A stretch of DNA of 64,000 nucleotides from Thermofilum uzonense (GTDB taxonomy: Archaea; Thermoproteota; Thermoprotei; Thermofilales; Thermofilaceae), in assembly GCF_000993805.1 (NCBI RefSeq), contig NZ_CP009961.1, forward strand, positions 738,714-802,713. The letters run 5' to 3'. Positions 1 through 9,359 of the stretch are shown here, piece by piece (position 1 is the stretch's first letter; every line of letters begins with the position of its first letter). Position numbers and translations under genes: made by a program. The notes below the pieces were generated by a model. The model saw only the letters and a program-made list of their open reading frames with translations, did not search any database and was not told the origin of the DNA.

Positions 1-2483
1 AGGTTCTGGATTAGCGGCTCGGTGCAGCCCCTGTCAAGCATCACGCACATTGTGCAACCATCAATGCACTGAACAAATCCCATGTCTTCGTATACTATGT
101 TCTCCAGGAACCTCTCCAGGAGTTCCTGAACCTCATCCTGGCTAAGTCCTATTTCATTTGCGATCTTCTCGCTCTGAGATTCATCGTTTAGCTGCAGGTG
201 ATATGCAAAGGTGGGTAGATCCATTACAACGCCGTGCTGTATGAGCTGGGAATACCGCACCCTTATAGCCTTCGCCACCTTGCGTAGATCCTGCTTATCG
301 GGGTACTTGGCTGATGCTGCTCCTCCCTTGAACGCATTCATCAGGTCTTTCTCGTGTCCATCTAGATGCCATAACGCCTTCTCGAGGAACTCTTGAACCA
401 GCTTCTCCACGGAACCGAAACGAGCTTCCACGTGGCCTGGTAGGTCTATCGCGCCGTGGGGGCTGTTCTCGGCCACAAGAACCACTATGTAGTCATCCTG
501 AACGCCGTACACGTAGATCAAGTCCTGCGACTCAATTTCGAGCTCGCTGGACACAAATGCATACAGAAGGTGAGCAAGGGTATGCGCGAAGACATTGGTG
601 AGGTACTTTATTAGCTCTTTTTTCAACTTTTCATTTGATCGAAGCTCGTTATAGAACTTTTCAAATGTCTTAATTATTGACTCTGTTTTCATTTCTAAGA
701 GGCTTAACTGGCGACGACCCCCATCTGTAAGCCTATAAAATGCGAATTTCGAGATGAGAAGCTTGTCCAAACCTATCTCCTTTATCTTGTCGCCCGTTAC
801 TGAAAGCCTCACGCTCGGCTTTGGCTTTACCTCCTCGCTTATCAGCTCTGACAAGGCCGCCTCGACAAGTCCGCGAGGTAGCTTAAAGCCCACGACGTTC
901 GTCCTAGTAAGCTTCCTAATAATGGGCTTCTCGAACTCTACCTCGACCAGGGCTCCGTAGGCCACCGGGCTAGGCATGAACCACTGCGCGCTGGTGAAGC
1001 GCTCGACTATCGTTGCCTCTCGAACGCTAACCGGTATGAAAGGTGTCGCAGCGTCCTGGTGCTCCGATGAGCTCCTGGGCAGCCTAGGGAGGCTCCTTTC
1101 TGCCTTAACGTAAACTTTTGGGAAGAGCCTTCTGCTGTAGTGCCAGTTGGGACACCTATCCCCCTTACTGCGTAACGTTCTACCTATGTGGCAGTCATTC
1201 TCGAAGGGACAATTTCGGAAATCATAGGGATCTGTCGAAAGCGCTAGCCCAAGCTTACAGTACCAGACGTAGCCGAGGTCGTTAACCCTGTAAGCTTTGT
1301 CCCCTGCTTTGCTTTTTGTAATCAACTTTCTGTAATCTTCCTGGACGACATCAATACTCTTCTTCTCGAGCTCTCTGAACAGCCTTCCCGAACCATACTT
1401 AACGAATACCCTCTTGGTAGTCTTTCCAATGGGAACTCTTATCTCAATAAAGATATTATTATCATGGACCCTTCTCAGATTCACTGGCCTGATTTTCGTG
1501 AGTCTAAGCCATCCTCCCCCCTCCTGCACTTTACCATATAGGACTTTTTCTTCACTTATTATTCTATTCAGCTTATGATCACGGAAGGTTACATTCTTAG
1601 CCTTTATGAACCACACATTACTGCCAAATACTCCGTCTACCTCGACGTGTATGGGCTCAAAGGGTGGATACCTTGCAAGAAAGTCGTCAAGCGGGAGCCT
1701 CGATTCTCCTCCCTCCTCACTCCCTCTGGTGTAGCCTTCAATTTCGAAGTCTACTTCCTCGGCTGATGAGATGCCAGCTAGACTTCTCAAGCCAGTGAGC
1801 TTTGAAATCATGTCGTGAACCCATAACCCCTTTGCTCTGAGAATCTCACGAAGAATTCTTGCTATCTCGAGAGCTACAGAGTGCCCACCACCGCGGTACT
1901 GCCCAGCATCGGTCAGCTGATCAACCAATATTCGATTTACTTTTAGTAGATCACGGATGAGGCCCTCTAGGTTTTCTAGCTTATCGATCAAGCTGCGAAG
2001 AATCTTTTCTGTTTGTGTACTCTTTCGCCCTTCAAATGACTCAGAAATTTTTTCAATGCTTTTACGCACTTCTCTGCGAATGTTACTTACATATGCATAA
2101 AGCCTGTCTACTTCGTCCTCGATGTCTATCATAGACTTCTTAAAGTTGTTCAGAGAATCCCGGTTTTCTAGTAATGGAGCCACATCCAAGCCTGGGCAGT
2201 ATTCTTCGATTAGGTGTCGAAACTTTTCTAGAAGCTTCTCGACCTCGCGTGAGAGACTGAGAAGCTTATCAAGAAGCCCCATCTTCTCAAGTTCTTCTCT
2301 GTACTCCTTAATGTCGTTTTCTAATTCCTCAGATAACTCCTTCACTTTATTCCATTGATAGTCTAGCTCTCTTAGCGAATTTTCAATAGATTCGAAGATG
2401 TCTACTTGGTCTGTCCCTAAGGATTCCTTGATGTGAGATATGATCTGAGATAATGTCTCGATAATTCTCCCTGTGCTAGCCAT
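1..2483 (-). CDS. DUF1998-like (DrmB-like) protein, 3' end beyond the window
   Basis: An uninterrupted minus-strand frame begins at ATG 2483 and runs past the left edge (at least 827 codons). The first ~150 residues are rich in E, K and L with heptad character, probably coiled coil. Near residues 426-446 there is a Cys/His cluster (NCPFENDCHIG, then RCPNWH). Near residue 630 comes THTLAHLL-like text (here NVFAHTLAHLLYAF), and close to the edge CIDGCTMCVMLDRGC. That H...C-x3-C-x2-C...LDRG pattern is what DUF1998 domains show; such domains occur in DISARM DrmB and at the C-terminus of some DEAD helicases. The ATG lies 5 nt after the stop of the upstream helicase gene, so the two are co-transcribed and probably act together. 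The role in DNA defence is inferred from context. The family call is moderate because the last conserved part is cut off. Confidence 0.72.
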   Translation of the reverse strand, partial: MASTGRIIETLSQIISHIKESLGTDQVDIFESIENSLRELDYQWNKVKELSEELENDIKEYREELEKMGLLDKLLSLSREVEKLLEKFRHLIEEYCPGLDVAPLLENRDSLNNFKKSMIDIEDEVDRLYAYVSNIRREVRKSIEKISESFEGRKSTQTEKILRSLIDKLENLEGLIRDLLKVNRILVDQLTDAGQYRGGGHSVALEIARILREILRAKGLWVHDMISKLTGLRSLAGISSAEEVDFEIEGYTRGSEEGGESRLPLDDFLARYPPFEPIHVEVDGVFGSNVWFIKAKNVTFRDHKLNRIISEEKVLYGKVQEGGGWLRLTKIRPVNLRRVHDNNIFIEIRVPIGKTTKRVFVKYGSGRLFRELEKKSIDVVQEDYRKLITKSKAGDKAYRVNDLGYVWYCKLGLALSTDPYDFRNCPFENDCHIGRTLRSKGDRCPNWHYSRRLFPKVYVKAERSLPRLPRSSSEHQDAATPFIPVSVREATIVERFTSAQWFMPSPVAYGALVEVEFEKPIIRKLTRTNVVGFKLPRGLVEAALSELISEEVKPKPSVRLSVTGDKIKEIGLDKLLISKFAFYRLTDGGRRQLSLLEMKTESIIKTFEKFYNELRSNEKLKKELIKYLTNVFAHTLAHLLYAFVSSELEIESQDLIYVYGVQDDYIVVLVAENSPHGAIDLPGHVEARFGSVEKLVQEFLEKALWHLDGHEKDLMNAFKGGAASAKYPDKQDLRKVAKAIRVRYSQLIQHGVVMDLPTFAYHLQLNDESQSEKIANEIGLSQDEVQELLERFLENIVYEDMGFVQCIDGCTMCVMLDRGCTEPLIQN

Positions 2484-2488
2484 GTTTC

Positions 2489-4708
2489 TCACTCTCTATT
2501 TTTTTCGAGGCAGTTCAGTATCTTCTCGAGGAAGTCTATTAGCTCCTCTTCATTACCGATGGCTTTTTTACTGGCATAGGTGCTCTCACCCTCTAGAGCC
2601 AGCTTCGCCACACACTTCATAATCAATTCTCTCTCCTGGACGCGTGGGTTACTGGTGGTTACTCGTAGCTTGTACTTATCGCCTGCTACGCTTAGCGAAG
2701 CCAATGTTTCGCGATAATCCTTGCTGGAAAGGAGGAATGCCTCCGTTATGATTGGCCTGCCCAGGATGATCCCTGCGACCGTCCTTAGGGTCCTGTCGCT
2801 CCTGCCGCCTCTGCCGATTCTCTGGACGAGTGAGATGGGGTTTTCGAGGCCTGCGTTGAGGATAAACGCGACGCCCTCATAGTCGACTCCTATCTCAAGC
2901 GAGGATGTCGACAGAACGGTGAGCCCCTCTTGGCCCTTCAGTCTCCTTATCACTGAGGCCCTCTCCTGCTCGCCCAGCTCGCTGTAGATCTCCGCTAGAC
3001 GCTTTTCGAGATGCTTTTGCAGATCTCCGCTTCCTGCTGCCTGCCTTAACTGATCTCTGGCTCCTGCGGGAGCATAGTGCCAATAGCAGAAGGGATTCGT
3101 TGGTTCCTCCACGCGTTGCGGGTCCAAGTGGTCCCTAGGCTCTCCCAGCGAGAGATTGTTAAGGTATCCGCTTTTAACCCGCCTCAGTTCCTTGATGTTG
3201 TTGACGAAGATCACGGACTGCAGGGTGGGCACGTCTGCAGCGTGCTTTCGCTGCTCATACGAGTGACTCAGGAAGGTCGTCAGCACGGCCCAAAGCTGGC
3301 AGTACGTGTTCCATGAGTACTGTGGCTTCATAGAGAAGAGACCTAGAATCACTAATCTTCTTCCTGAGATCGCGCTTGGATACTCTCCCAGAACTGTTTC
3401 GTAGGTGAGCACGCGCACTTTGCTGACAGGTACTCCGGTGAGTTTTGAGGCGAACTCCTCCGGCGACGGTATCGTCGCCGACGACACGATTATCCTGAGG
3501 CCTCGCCCTCCATCAGTTTGCTCCCTTATGAACCTCAGAAGATTAATCAGTGCCGCGAAGATTCCGCCTCTTATGCCGGTGTACTCGTGAGCCTCGTCTA
3601 CCACAACAAGGCCTACGTCCCTTAGCGCATGCGCGTTGAGGTCGTTAGGATTGCCGTCGAGGGTCCTCACCTCGAGTGCCCAGGGGTTCGTTGCAATGAT
3701 ATCCGCGTCCTTTACCTCCTCGCGAACTGCCTTCACGAAGCTGAAGGGCCCGCAGTTATCGCACTTCACTTGCCCTTGCGACGTTAACTTGAGGGGGTCG
3801 CCGCACTTCGGGCACTTGATCCCACGAAAATTAATCTCTTCCTTTAAATTGGCCTTCCTAGGAGTATCGCCGTCACTTATACCAACCCTGAGCTGAAGGC
3901 CGAGGCTCACAGCCTTGTCGAGAAGGCTGATCACTCGAAAAGCCTGGTCTACGGTTAGCGCCTTCCTTGGGTAGATCAGCAGCACTTTGTCCTTGCTCTT
4001 TTCGATGTAGTGCTTTCTGAGTAACCAGGCTAGTGCAAAGAGAAGGAACACTTCCGTCTTGCCACTTCCCGTGGGAGCCGAGATAACGAAGACATCGTCT
4101 TTCTCACCTGAGGCTAGGAGCTCTCTGAGCGCATACACCTGGTAAGCATCTAGGCCTTGCACGTGCTCATGGAGAGCCCTGAAGAACATCTCTGTAAGGG
4201 AATCATCACCATTAAAGAAGCGCAGCGCTGCCTCGTAGAGGTCGCGGCTCAGCCCGTTAGAAAAGTCCCGCTTCGCGGATACTTGGATCTGCCTGTCGGT
4301 CTGGCTAGGCATCGGCGTGAAAACAAGCGCAAAACGCGTCGATAATAGGTAACGGCTAGCCCAAGGGGCGGTTCTAATCTCGGAACTCCTGACCAGAACG
4401 TCCATATGGAGGCTTCTATAACCTATTGTTTCTCTTCCATCGTAGGAGTTTAACTCTACCAGGAAGCCCCTTGCTAAGAGCTCGTTGAATATCGTTTGGG
4501 CTTTCCCTTGTTCGTAGCCATTCGCGAGCAAGAACTCTGTGACTTCGTCCTTTGTGAGAATGTATTCAACGTCGTTTATAGGGTACCATTGACCTGTATT
4601 GATAGGACGATCAACACCGGCAATCTTTGGAGCTTCAAGCCCCTCAATAATAGCGTGATATGCATTCACAAGCTCATCTGTAGCTATGAGAGCGTTTCTC
4701 ATATTCAA
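2489..4708 (-). CDS. DEAH-box superfamily 2 helicase with zinc-ribbon insert (DrmA-like)
   Basis: A 739-residue SF2 helicase. Walker A is SAPTGSGKTE near residue 208, DEAH is in VVVDEAHEYTG near 371, motif III is VSSATIP near 409, and the C-terminal RecA domain carries STSSLEIGVDYEG (near 600) and QRIGRGGRSDR (near 630). Between Walker A and DEAH a CPKC...CDNC zinc ribbon is inserted near residues 299-322. The first ~190 residues look like a winged-helix or accessory domain and match nothing I know. A Walker A plus GRGGR helicase placed directly before a DUF1998 gene is the DrmA-DrmB pairing of DISARM, also seen in other archaeal defence islands. The upstream 470-aa gene ends 14 nt before this start and the DUF1998 gene starts 5 nt after its stop, so this is the middle gene of an operon. 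Defence function is inference. Confidence 0.8.
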   Translation of the reverse strand: MNMRNALIATDELVNAYHAIIEGLEAPKIAGVDRPINTGQWYPINDVEYILTKDEVTEFLLANGYEQGKAQTIFNELLARGFLVELNSYDGRETIGYRSLHMDVLVRSSEIRTAPWASRYLLSTRFALVFTPMPSQTDRQIQVSAKRDFSNGLSRDLYEAALRFFNGDDSLTEMFFRALHEHVQGLDAYQVYALRELLASGEKDDVFVISAPTGSGKTEVFLLFALAWLLRKHYIEKSKDKVLLIYPRKALTVDQAFRVISLLDKAVSLGLQLRVGISDGDTPRKANLKEEINFRGIKCPKCGDPLKLTSQGQVKCDNCGPFSFVKAVREEVKDADIIATNPWALEVRTLDGNPNDLNAHALRDVGLVVVDEAHEYTGIRGGIFAALINLLRFIREQTDGGRGLRIIVSSATIPSPEEFASKLTGVPVSKVRVLTYETVLGEYPSAISGRRLVILGLFSMKPQYSWNTYCQLWAVLTTFLSHSYEQRKHAADVPTLQSVIFVNNIKELRRVKSGYLNNLSLGEPRDHLDPQRVEEPTNPFCYWHYAPAGARDQLRQAAGSGDLQKHLEKRLAEIYSELGEQERASVIRRLKGQEGLTVLSTSSLEIGVDYEGVAFILNAGLENPISLVQRIGRGGRSDRTLRTVAGIILGRPIITEAFLLSSKDYRETLASLSVAGDKYKLRVTTSNPRVQERELIMKCVAKLALEGESTYASKKAIGNEEELIDFLEKILNCLEKNRE

Positions 4709-4722
4709 AGCACGTCCATTTT

Positions 4723-6135
4723 TTATAATAGAAACTTCAATTTATGTTTTTTTGCAAAATCAATGTATTCAGAGTATAGTTTCCGCCATTTGTTTGAGTA
4801 TAGACCCGCTTCAAGAATGACTTTTAGCTCGTGAATCCCACTCTTTTCGCTGAAGGGATTAGTAATTTCCCATAAATCCTGGAGTTGTAATTCAACAGTC
4901 TCTTTAACTTTAACCAATAAATTCTTTGCATCTAAGGGTATATTTTCGTGAACAAGTTTTGAGATGAAAGGAGGCGTTAAATAAAAAAGTTCATTGGATG
5001 TAGGTTCTTTGTAAAAAAACTTATCGTGTTCTACATGATCTGAAATAGTCGGCTTATTTATAGGCTCTACGGCATTCGAGCCTGTTAGTTTACGTTCAAA
5101 GCTATGAAATTTACTTCGAGCCTCTTGGAGCGCTTTTGAGTTGATAGAGATGAAAGGGTAGATTATTTTTTCCTTCATAATCTCCATTTTCACATCAGAC
5201 TTCTTTGGCGAGTGGATTGGCGTTTTTATTTTAAATTCTAGTACTTTTCCCAGAATGCCTAGAATTTTAGAGTCAAAATTAAACGGAGCCTCCTCCAGAG
5301 CCAAGAAATAAGCATTGGGTTCTGAACCTGGGATCATATAAGGTGGAGAACGTTTAAAAAAGAAAATTCCTTTGAAATTCTTTACTGCCTTCGCCTGATA
5401 CATATCTTTTGTTTCGTTATAAGTTAACGGGATCAGGATCCTAAAGGGTCCTATTCTATAAAAGAAAGATCCATCAAAACTGAACATGAAGCCGTTAGTC
5501 ATTATTCCGTTAACATACTTATTAAATAACTCAATTCTTGTTTTTTGAACCTTTTCGTCAAGCTGAACAATAACAGATGCTGGAGATAAGTATACAAGAG
5601 AACTCTTATGAGAGTTATGCTCTTCATAAGCTATCAAGGATAGAGGGGAAGGAATTATGGCGGTTCTATGTCCCTCATCTAGTACGAGCGGTCTTATAAA
5701 TCCCATGAGAAGACTTATGTAAATTTGCAGTTCGACCAGTTTAACATTTTCTATGTTACCATAAGTTATAAAGGTGCCTGTAAGTTCCTCTCCAATCTTT
5801 GACCTATCATCTTTCTTTCGCTCAAGCCTTTCTACACGAAATGATTCGTTAACGTTTAACCTTTGAACTCTACCGGAAAACCTTATAGCCCTTACTGAAC
5901 CTATTTCTGATAAAAGAACTATATAGTAATCGTAATAAGTCGTATAAACATCATATCCTAACTTCCTAGTTATAATACTATCATGTTTGAGTGTTGGTAC
6001 AAAACCTGGGAAAACTTGAACACAGTGATATGAAAACGGAGGATCACTCTCAATGATTCTGTCTAGATTCCGAGTGAGTTGTAAGCTCTCCGTAGATACT
6101 TTTATAATTTGGTTAAAGTAATCGGGTGAAAGCAT
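4723..6135 (-). CDS. Unknown 470-aa protein, first gene of the helicase/DUF1998 operon
   Basis: I do not recognise this protein. It is rich in K, I, F, Y and S, markedly more A/T-rich than the helicase beneath it, and lacks Cys motifs, Walker motifs, a signal peptide or clear membrane spans. Hydrophobic and beta-rich stretches (for example YTTYYDYYIVLLSEIG and FRILIPLTYNETK) suggest a globular mixed fold. The last ~70 residues are charged and helical (ETVELQLQDLWEITNPF). The stop is 14 nt ahead of the helicase start, so it belongs to the same transcript. By position it could be the sensor or effector of the defence module, the place held by a variable partner in DISARM-like systems. Its A/T-rich composition suggests separate acquisition. 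Confidence 0.75.
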   Translation of the reverse strand: MLSPDYFNQIIKVSTESLQLTRNLDRIIESDPPFSYHCVQVFPGFVPTLKHDSIITRKLGYDVYTTYYDYYIVLLSEIGSVRAIRFSGRVQRLNVNESFRVERLERKKDDRSKIGEELTGTFITYGNIENVKLVELQIYISLLMGFIRPLVLDEGHRTAIIPSPLSLIAYEEHNSHKSSLVYLSPASVIVQLDEKVQKTRIELFNKYVNGIMTNGFMFSFDGSFFYRIGPFRILIPLTYNETKDMYQAKAVKNFKGIFFFKRSPPYMIPGSEPNAYFLALEEAPFNFDSKILGILGKVLEFKIKTPIHSPKKSDVKMEIMKEKIIYPFISINSKALQEARSKFHSFERKLTGSNAVEPINKPTISDHVEHDKFFYKEPTSNELFYLTPPFISKLVHENIPLDAKNLLVKVKETVELQLQDLWEITNPFSEKSGIHELKVILEAGLYSNKWRKLYSEYIDFAKKHKLKFLL

Positions 6136-6314
6136 CTACAATTTATTTTCAGAAAGTTATTATTATATATTTCTTTATGGAACACTCTGAAACGTTTTAA
6201 AGGGTCGATGCAAGAATCAGATAATATCACTGTGTTTAGAGCTTGAACCATTTTATGACTCTTTGTCGCGAAGTTATAAGTTAATTTTATCTTGTTGTTA
6301 TTGGGGTTAAGGTT
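6136..6314. promoter_or_regulatory. Divergent promoter region between defence operon and methyltransferase
   Basis: This 179-nt A/T-rich interval separates the leftward three-gene operon from the rightward methyltransferase. A TATA-like stretch (TTATAAGTTAATTTTATC, about 6273-6292) lies upstream of the methyltransferase; leftward candidates occur in the TATTATTATATATTTC stretch near 6157-6172, just in front of ATG 6135. A shared control region would allow coordinated expression of methylase and helicase genes. Promoter positions are read by eye. Confidence 0.45.
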
Positions 6315-8153
6315 GTGCTTTTAGACTCGCTTCCTCCGAGGCTTATCAGTCTGGCCTTAGAGGCGTGTTTGCACGAGAAGGGTCGCCGTATACCCATACA
6401 TGGTATTCATAAATGGTGGTCACGTAGATACTCTGCGGTATATAGGCTAATACTTGCCTCTTACGTGTTCGAGGATTCTTCTTATGTAGAGAGAGCACTA
6501 GTTAAGCCTGAGCTTATGAGGCCGTTTACCAGGGGGAAAGTGTTCTTTGAACCGTTAGCGGGTGGAGGGACTGGTCTAGCAGAGGCCGCTTTGGCCGGGT
6601 GGGATGTATATGGTTTTGATGTTAATCCTGTCGCGGCTTTGGCGGCGGGTACCAGTGTTGGAATCGTTAGTAGTGGTGTTCCAAGTGGGTTTAAGGATAA
6701 GGCTTTATGGCTCCTAGATGAATCTTTGAGAAGGGTTTCACAGTTATGGTTCTTCGAGGGAGGACTTGTCACGCATATATTTGTCTCCAGGAGTAGAATC
6801 CCGGTGTTACTCTCAAGGATGAGCAACACATACGTCACTATTTGTCCGAGGTGCTTTACCATAAATGAGAGTAAGGACGAGGTTGTTAAATGCGGGAGGT
6901 GCGGTCACACGTACAAGGTAAGCCATAAGCCTACGATAAAGCCTCGCCTCAGCCTCCCAGAGGAGATAACAGGCTGGAAGGCCTTCGCCGTTGAGGTTAG
7001 ATGGATAAGCAACGGCAAATACACTCGAAAGTACATAAGCGTGCCTGAAAACCCCTCCCTTAAAAGATGGCTGGAGTCGACTAGAGAGCATGCCGAGAAA
7101 TCTAACGAGGATGTCGTGGATGCTCTGAATGAAAAAATAGATGTTTTAGAGTCGAAACGCCTGGTAAAAGCCGGTATTAAGACCGCCAAGGAGCTTTTCT
7201 CTGGTAGACAGTTGGCTTCCTTCAGGATTTTTCTCGAGCTTTCCAGGGAAAAAATAAAGGATACCTTTGAAAAGAAGTTAGTCACAGCTGCCCTGAGCCA
7301 AGCCACCCAGAGTTCTAATCTCCTGGCTAGATGGTACCCGAAACTCGGCGAGATTGTACCCTCAGGAGGGATTAAGGCTCTCTGGGTCCCAGAATATACA
7401 GCGGTTGTGAATCCTCTAGCTCACATGCCGGGAAAACTGAGGACTCTAGCCAGAGGGACCATCGCGTCGGCGATCAATGCCCAGTTAAAGGCATGGAACT
7501 ACGTGCAGGCTCACGGCGGTCCCAGCTATTCGAATTGGAGGGTCGAAGTAGGCGATGCACGTTCAATGATTCCCCCCGTGGGTGTAGATCTAGTGGTGGT
7601 GGATCCTCCCTATGGACGAATAAAGAGCTATGCAGCCCTAAGCCTCCCGCATTATTTCGCCTTGAAGCTCTATACAGCCCTGGAGGGCTCACAGCTCGCA
7701 AACAACGGGGACTTGAAGGAAGTAGAGGCATCAGAGGTGACTCCTTACAAGAAAAAGGAGTTTTTTGAGGGAATGTATCGTGTGATATGTAACTCCTCTA
7801 AAGCCTTGTCTCAGAATGGGCGCCTCGTCTTAATGTATAACTCCACAGAGCTAGATGAGTGGCGTGCGTTTTTCAAGATTTTCAAAGAGTGCAGCTTGTC
7901 ACCAACAGCTGTGTATTGGGTTTTAGGAGAAACACCGAGTGGATTAACCGCGTCGAGTATTAAAGGAATGTTTTTAATAGTATTGAAAAAAGATCTGGGG
8001 GAATCAGCCACCGTTATTTTTGAGAATGCTGTGAAACATTCAATTAGGTTAGGCTTTAAAATAGATAAAGAGATTGAGAGGAAAGCTTTCGAAAGCCTAA
8101 CAAACGGGCTCATCGAAGCATATCCAGACCTCGAACTTAATATAGTCTATTGA
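6315..8153 (+). CDS. DUF1156/COG1743-type DNA methyltransferase with zinc ribbon
   Basis: Probable adenine-type DNA methyltransferase using S-adenosylmethionine (612 aa). The N-terminal signature HGIHKWWSRR (residues ~29-38) is characteristic of the DUF1156/COG1743 family. The SAM-binding motif I is FEPLAGGGTGLAEAA followed by GFDVNP (~78-105). A zinc ribbon uses C177, C180, C193 and C196. The catalytic motif IV is DPPYG at residues 430-434. It starts at GTG 6315 just after TTAAGG. It is divergent from the helicase/DUF1998 operon across a 179-nt gap, which suggests it modifies host DNA to protect it from that module. Target sequence and base are not readable from the gene; the family is usually annotated as adenine-specific. 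Confidence 0.85.
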   Translation: MLLDSLPPRLISLALEACLHEKGRRIPIHGIHKWWSRRYSAVYRLILASYVFEDSSYVERALVKPELMRPFTRGKVFFEPLAGGGTGLAEAALAGWDVYGFDVNPVAALAAGTSVGIVSSGVPSGFKDKALWLLDESLRRVSQLWFFEGGLVTHIFVSRSRIPVLLSRMSNTYVTICPRCFTINESKDEVVKCGRCGHTYKVSHKPTIKPRLSLPEEITGWKAFAVEVRWISNGKYTRKYISVPENPSLKRWLESTREHAEKSNEDVVDALNEKIDVLESKRLVKAGIKTAKELFSGRQLASFRIFLELSREKIKDTFEKKLVTAALSQATQSSNLLARWYPKLGEIVPSGGIKALWVPEYTAVVNPLAHMPGKLRTLARGTIASAINAQLKAWNYVQAHGGPSYSNWRVEVGDARSMIPPVGVDLVVVDPPYGRIKSYAALSLPHYFALKLYTALEGSQLANNGDLKEVEASEVTPYKKKEFFEGMYRVICNSSKALSQNGRLVLMYNSTELDEWRAFFKIFKECSLSPTAVYWVLGETPSGLTASSIKGMFLIVLKKDLGESATVIFENAVKHSIRLGFKIDKEIERKAFESLTNGLIEAYPDLELNIVY

Positions 8154-8415
8154 AATACAAGAGTGAGTGTTCTAGTGTGTCGAAAGTCCAAAGGGCTGTA
8201 AACGGCTCAGGCATTTTTATTGTCTTTATTAGAGTTAGCCTATTCTGACCTCTAGGGATTCCTGTCCATAAAGAAGATAGTCTCCCCTACAAGCATCTAT
8301 CTAACGTCTTGGAAAATACGGGCGTGATTTCGTTGCGGAGTGCTTTCACAGAGAATTTTTCAGTTTTCTTCCTAGTGCCGTCCCCTCCTGGCTTTACACG
8401 GAGACACTGATGTGT

Positions 8416-8646
8416 TTAACGGGTGTCCCTGTCTTCTCTTATCAGCCTGGCTACCTCTTCGTCTGGGATCTTGTCGAGTAACTCTGAGAACTTCTCAAGC
8501 CTGGTGTCGATTTCCTCCAAGATCCTCCTCTTGACAGCCTCCTCCAAAGCCTTCCTGATGATTGGACCTGGTCTTATCCCATACCTTCTCATAGCCTCTA
8601 CAACCTTTCTTGGTATCTTTGCGGAGACTGTTAGATGTCTGCTCAT
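8416..8646 (-). CDS. VapB-like antitoxin without a VapC partner
   Basis: A 76-residue protein with an N-terminal ribbon-helix-helix-like segment (TVSAKIPRKVVEAMRR) and a charged helical tail ending EEVARLIREDRDTR. The same organisation and ending (AAEFIREERDAH) are seen in the VapB at 16555-16788, where vapC overlaps the stop. Here the following 262 nt (8154-8415) up to the methyltransferase stop carry no PIN-domain reading frame in any frame I checked. It is therefore an orphan antitoxin, left after loss of the toxin or kept as a regulator or anti-addiction gene. Confidence 0.65.
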   Translation of the reverse strand: MSRHLTVSAKIPRKVVEAMRRYGIRPGPIIRKALEEAVKRRILEEIDTRLEKFSELLDKIPDEEVARLIREDRDTR

Positions 8647-8850
8647 CTAACGGAATCGGCAAACCTAATGTAAAGTTCACCCATACGGATAGCTTAGGAC
8701 TCTCCTTATGGAAGTAGCAGAGGATTTTTCGGGAGGCCTATACGCTCAGGTGTGACGCGTGAAGCTTGCTCGGTGGCCGCGAGACCACAGCACATTGTGA
8801 GCTTTCAGTCTGAGCTCTGGGAAGCTAGGGGAAAGGTTGGGGGGCTAGCT

Positions 8851-9339
8851 TTATTTTCTCTCGGCGAGGACGCGGTCTAGCGCTATGATTCCTGCTGGGT
8901 TGTCCTTGATCAACTTCACCTTGGCTAGTAGTTCGCTGGCGATTTTCTCCTCTTCTACTTGTTCGCTTACGAACCACTGGAGTAGGTTTTCGGCGGCCTT
9001 GTCGCCGGCTTGGCGGGCGTGGTCGACCATTCTCCATATGCTCTGCGTGTTTTCTTGCTCGGCTTTGAGGAAGTCTTCGACTGCCTCGAGTATGCTGCTC
9101 CACCTTGTCTTGGGCTTGGGTATGTCTTCGAGTTCTACCTCCCATCCCCTGTCTATGATGAACTGGTATAGCTTCATCGCGTGCTCTAGCTCCTCCCTCG
9201 CCTGTACCTTGAAGTAGTTGGCGAAGCCGTTTAGGGAGAGGGAGTCGAAGTAGGCGGCCATTGACAGGTAGAGGTACGCATTCCTAAGCTCCTGGTTCAT
9301 CTGCCTGTTAAACTCGGATTTAATGTTGACCGTACTCAT
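8851..9339 (-). CDS. ftn: Ferritin (iron storage, ferroxidase)
   Basis: A 162-residue four-helix ferritin of the bacterial/archaeal type that oxidises Fe(II) and stores iron in a 24-subunit shell. Ferroxidase ligands are visible: E17 in NQELRNAYLY, E50 and H53 in REELEH, E94-region residues in KAEQENTQSIW, and Q/E in SEQVEEEK. Length is normal for the family. It has its own TATA box 25-30 nt upstream of the ATG, consistent with a leaderless monocistronic mRNA. It would limit Fenton chemistry and buffer iron for the many FeS enzymes of this genome. Confidence 0.93.
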   Translation of the reverse strand: MSTVNIKSEFNRQMNQELRNAYLYLSMAAYFDSLSLNGFANYFKVQAREELEHAMKLYQFIIDRGWEVELEDIPKPKTRWSSILEAVEDFLKAEQENTQSIWRMVDHARQAGDKAAENLLQWFVSEQVEEEKIASELLAKVKLIKDNPAGIIALDRVLAERK

Positions 9340-9359
9340 AGGTTAAAGAGTCAAACTCT

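Noticed and set aside
1575-1766. Plus-strand ORFs within 1-2483
   Set aside because: They are antisense to the continuous DUF1998-like coding frame and lack family features.
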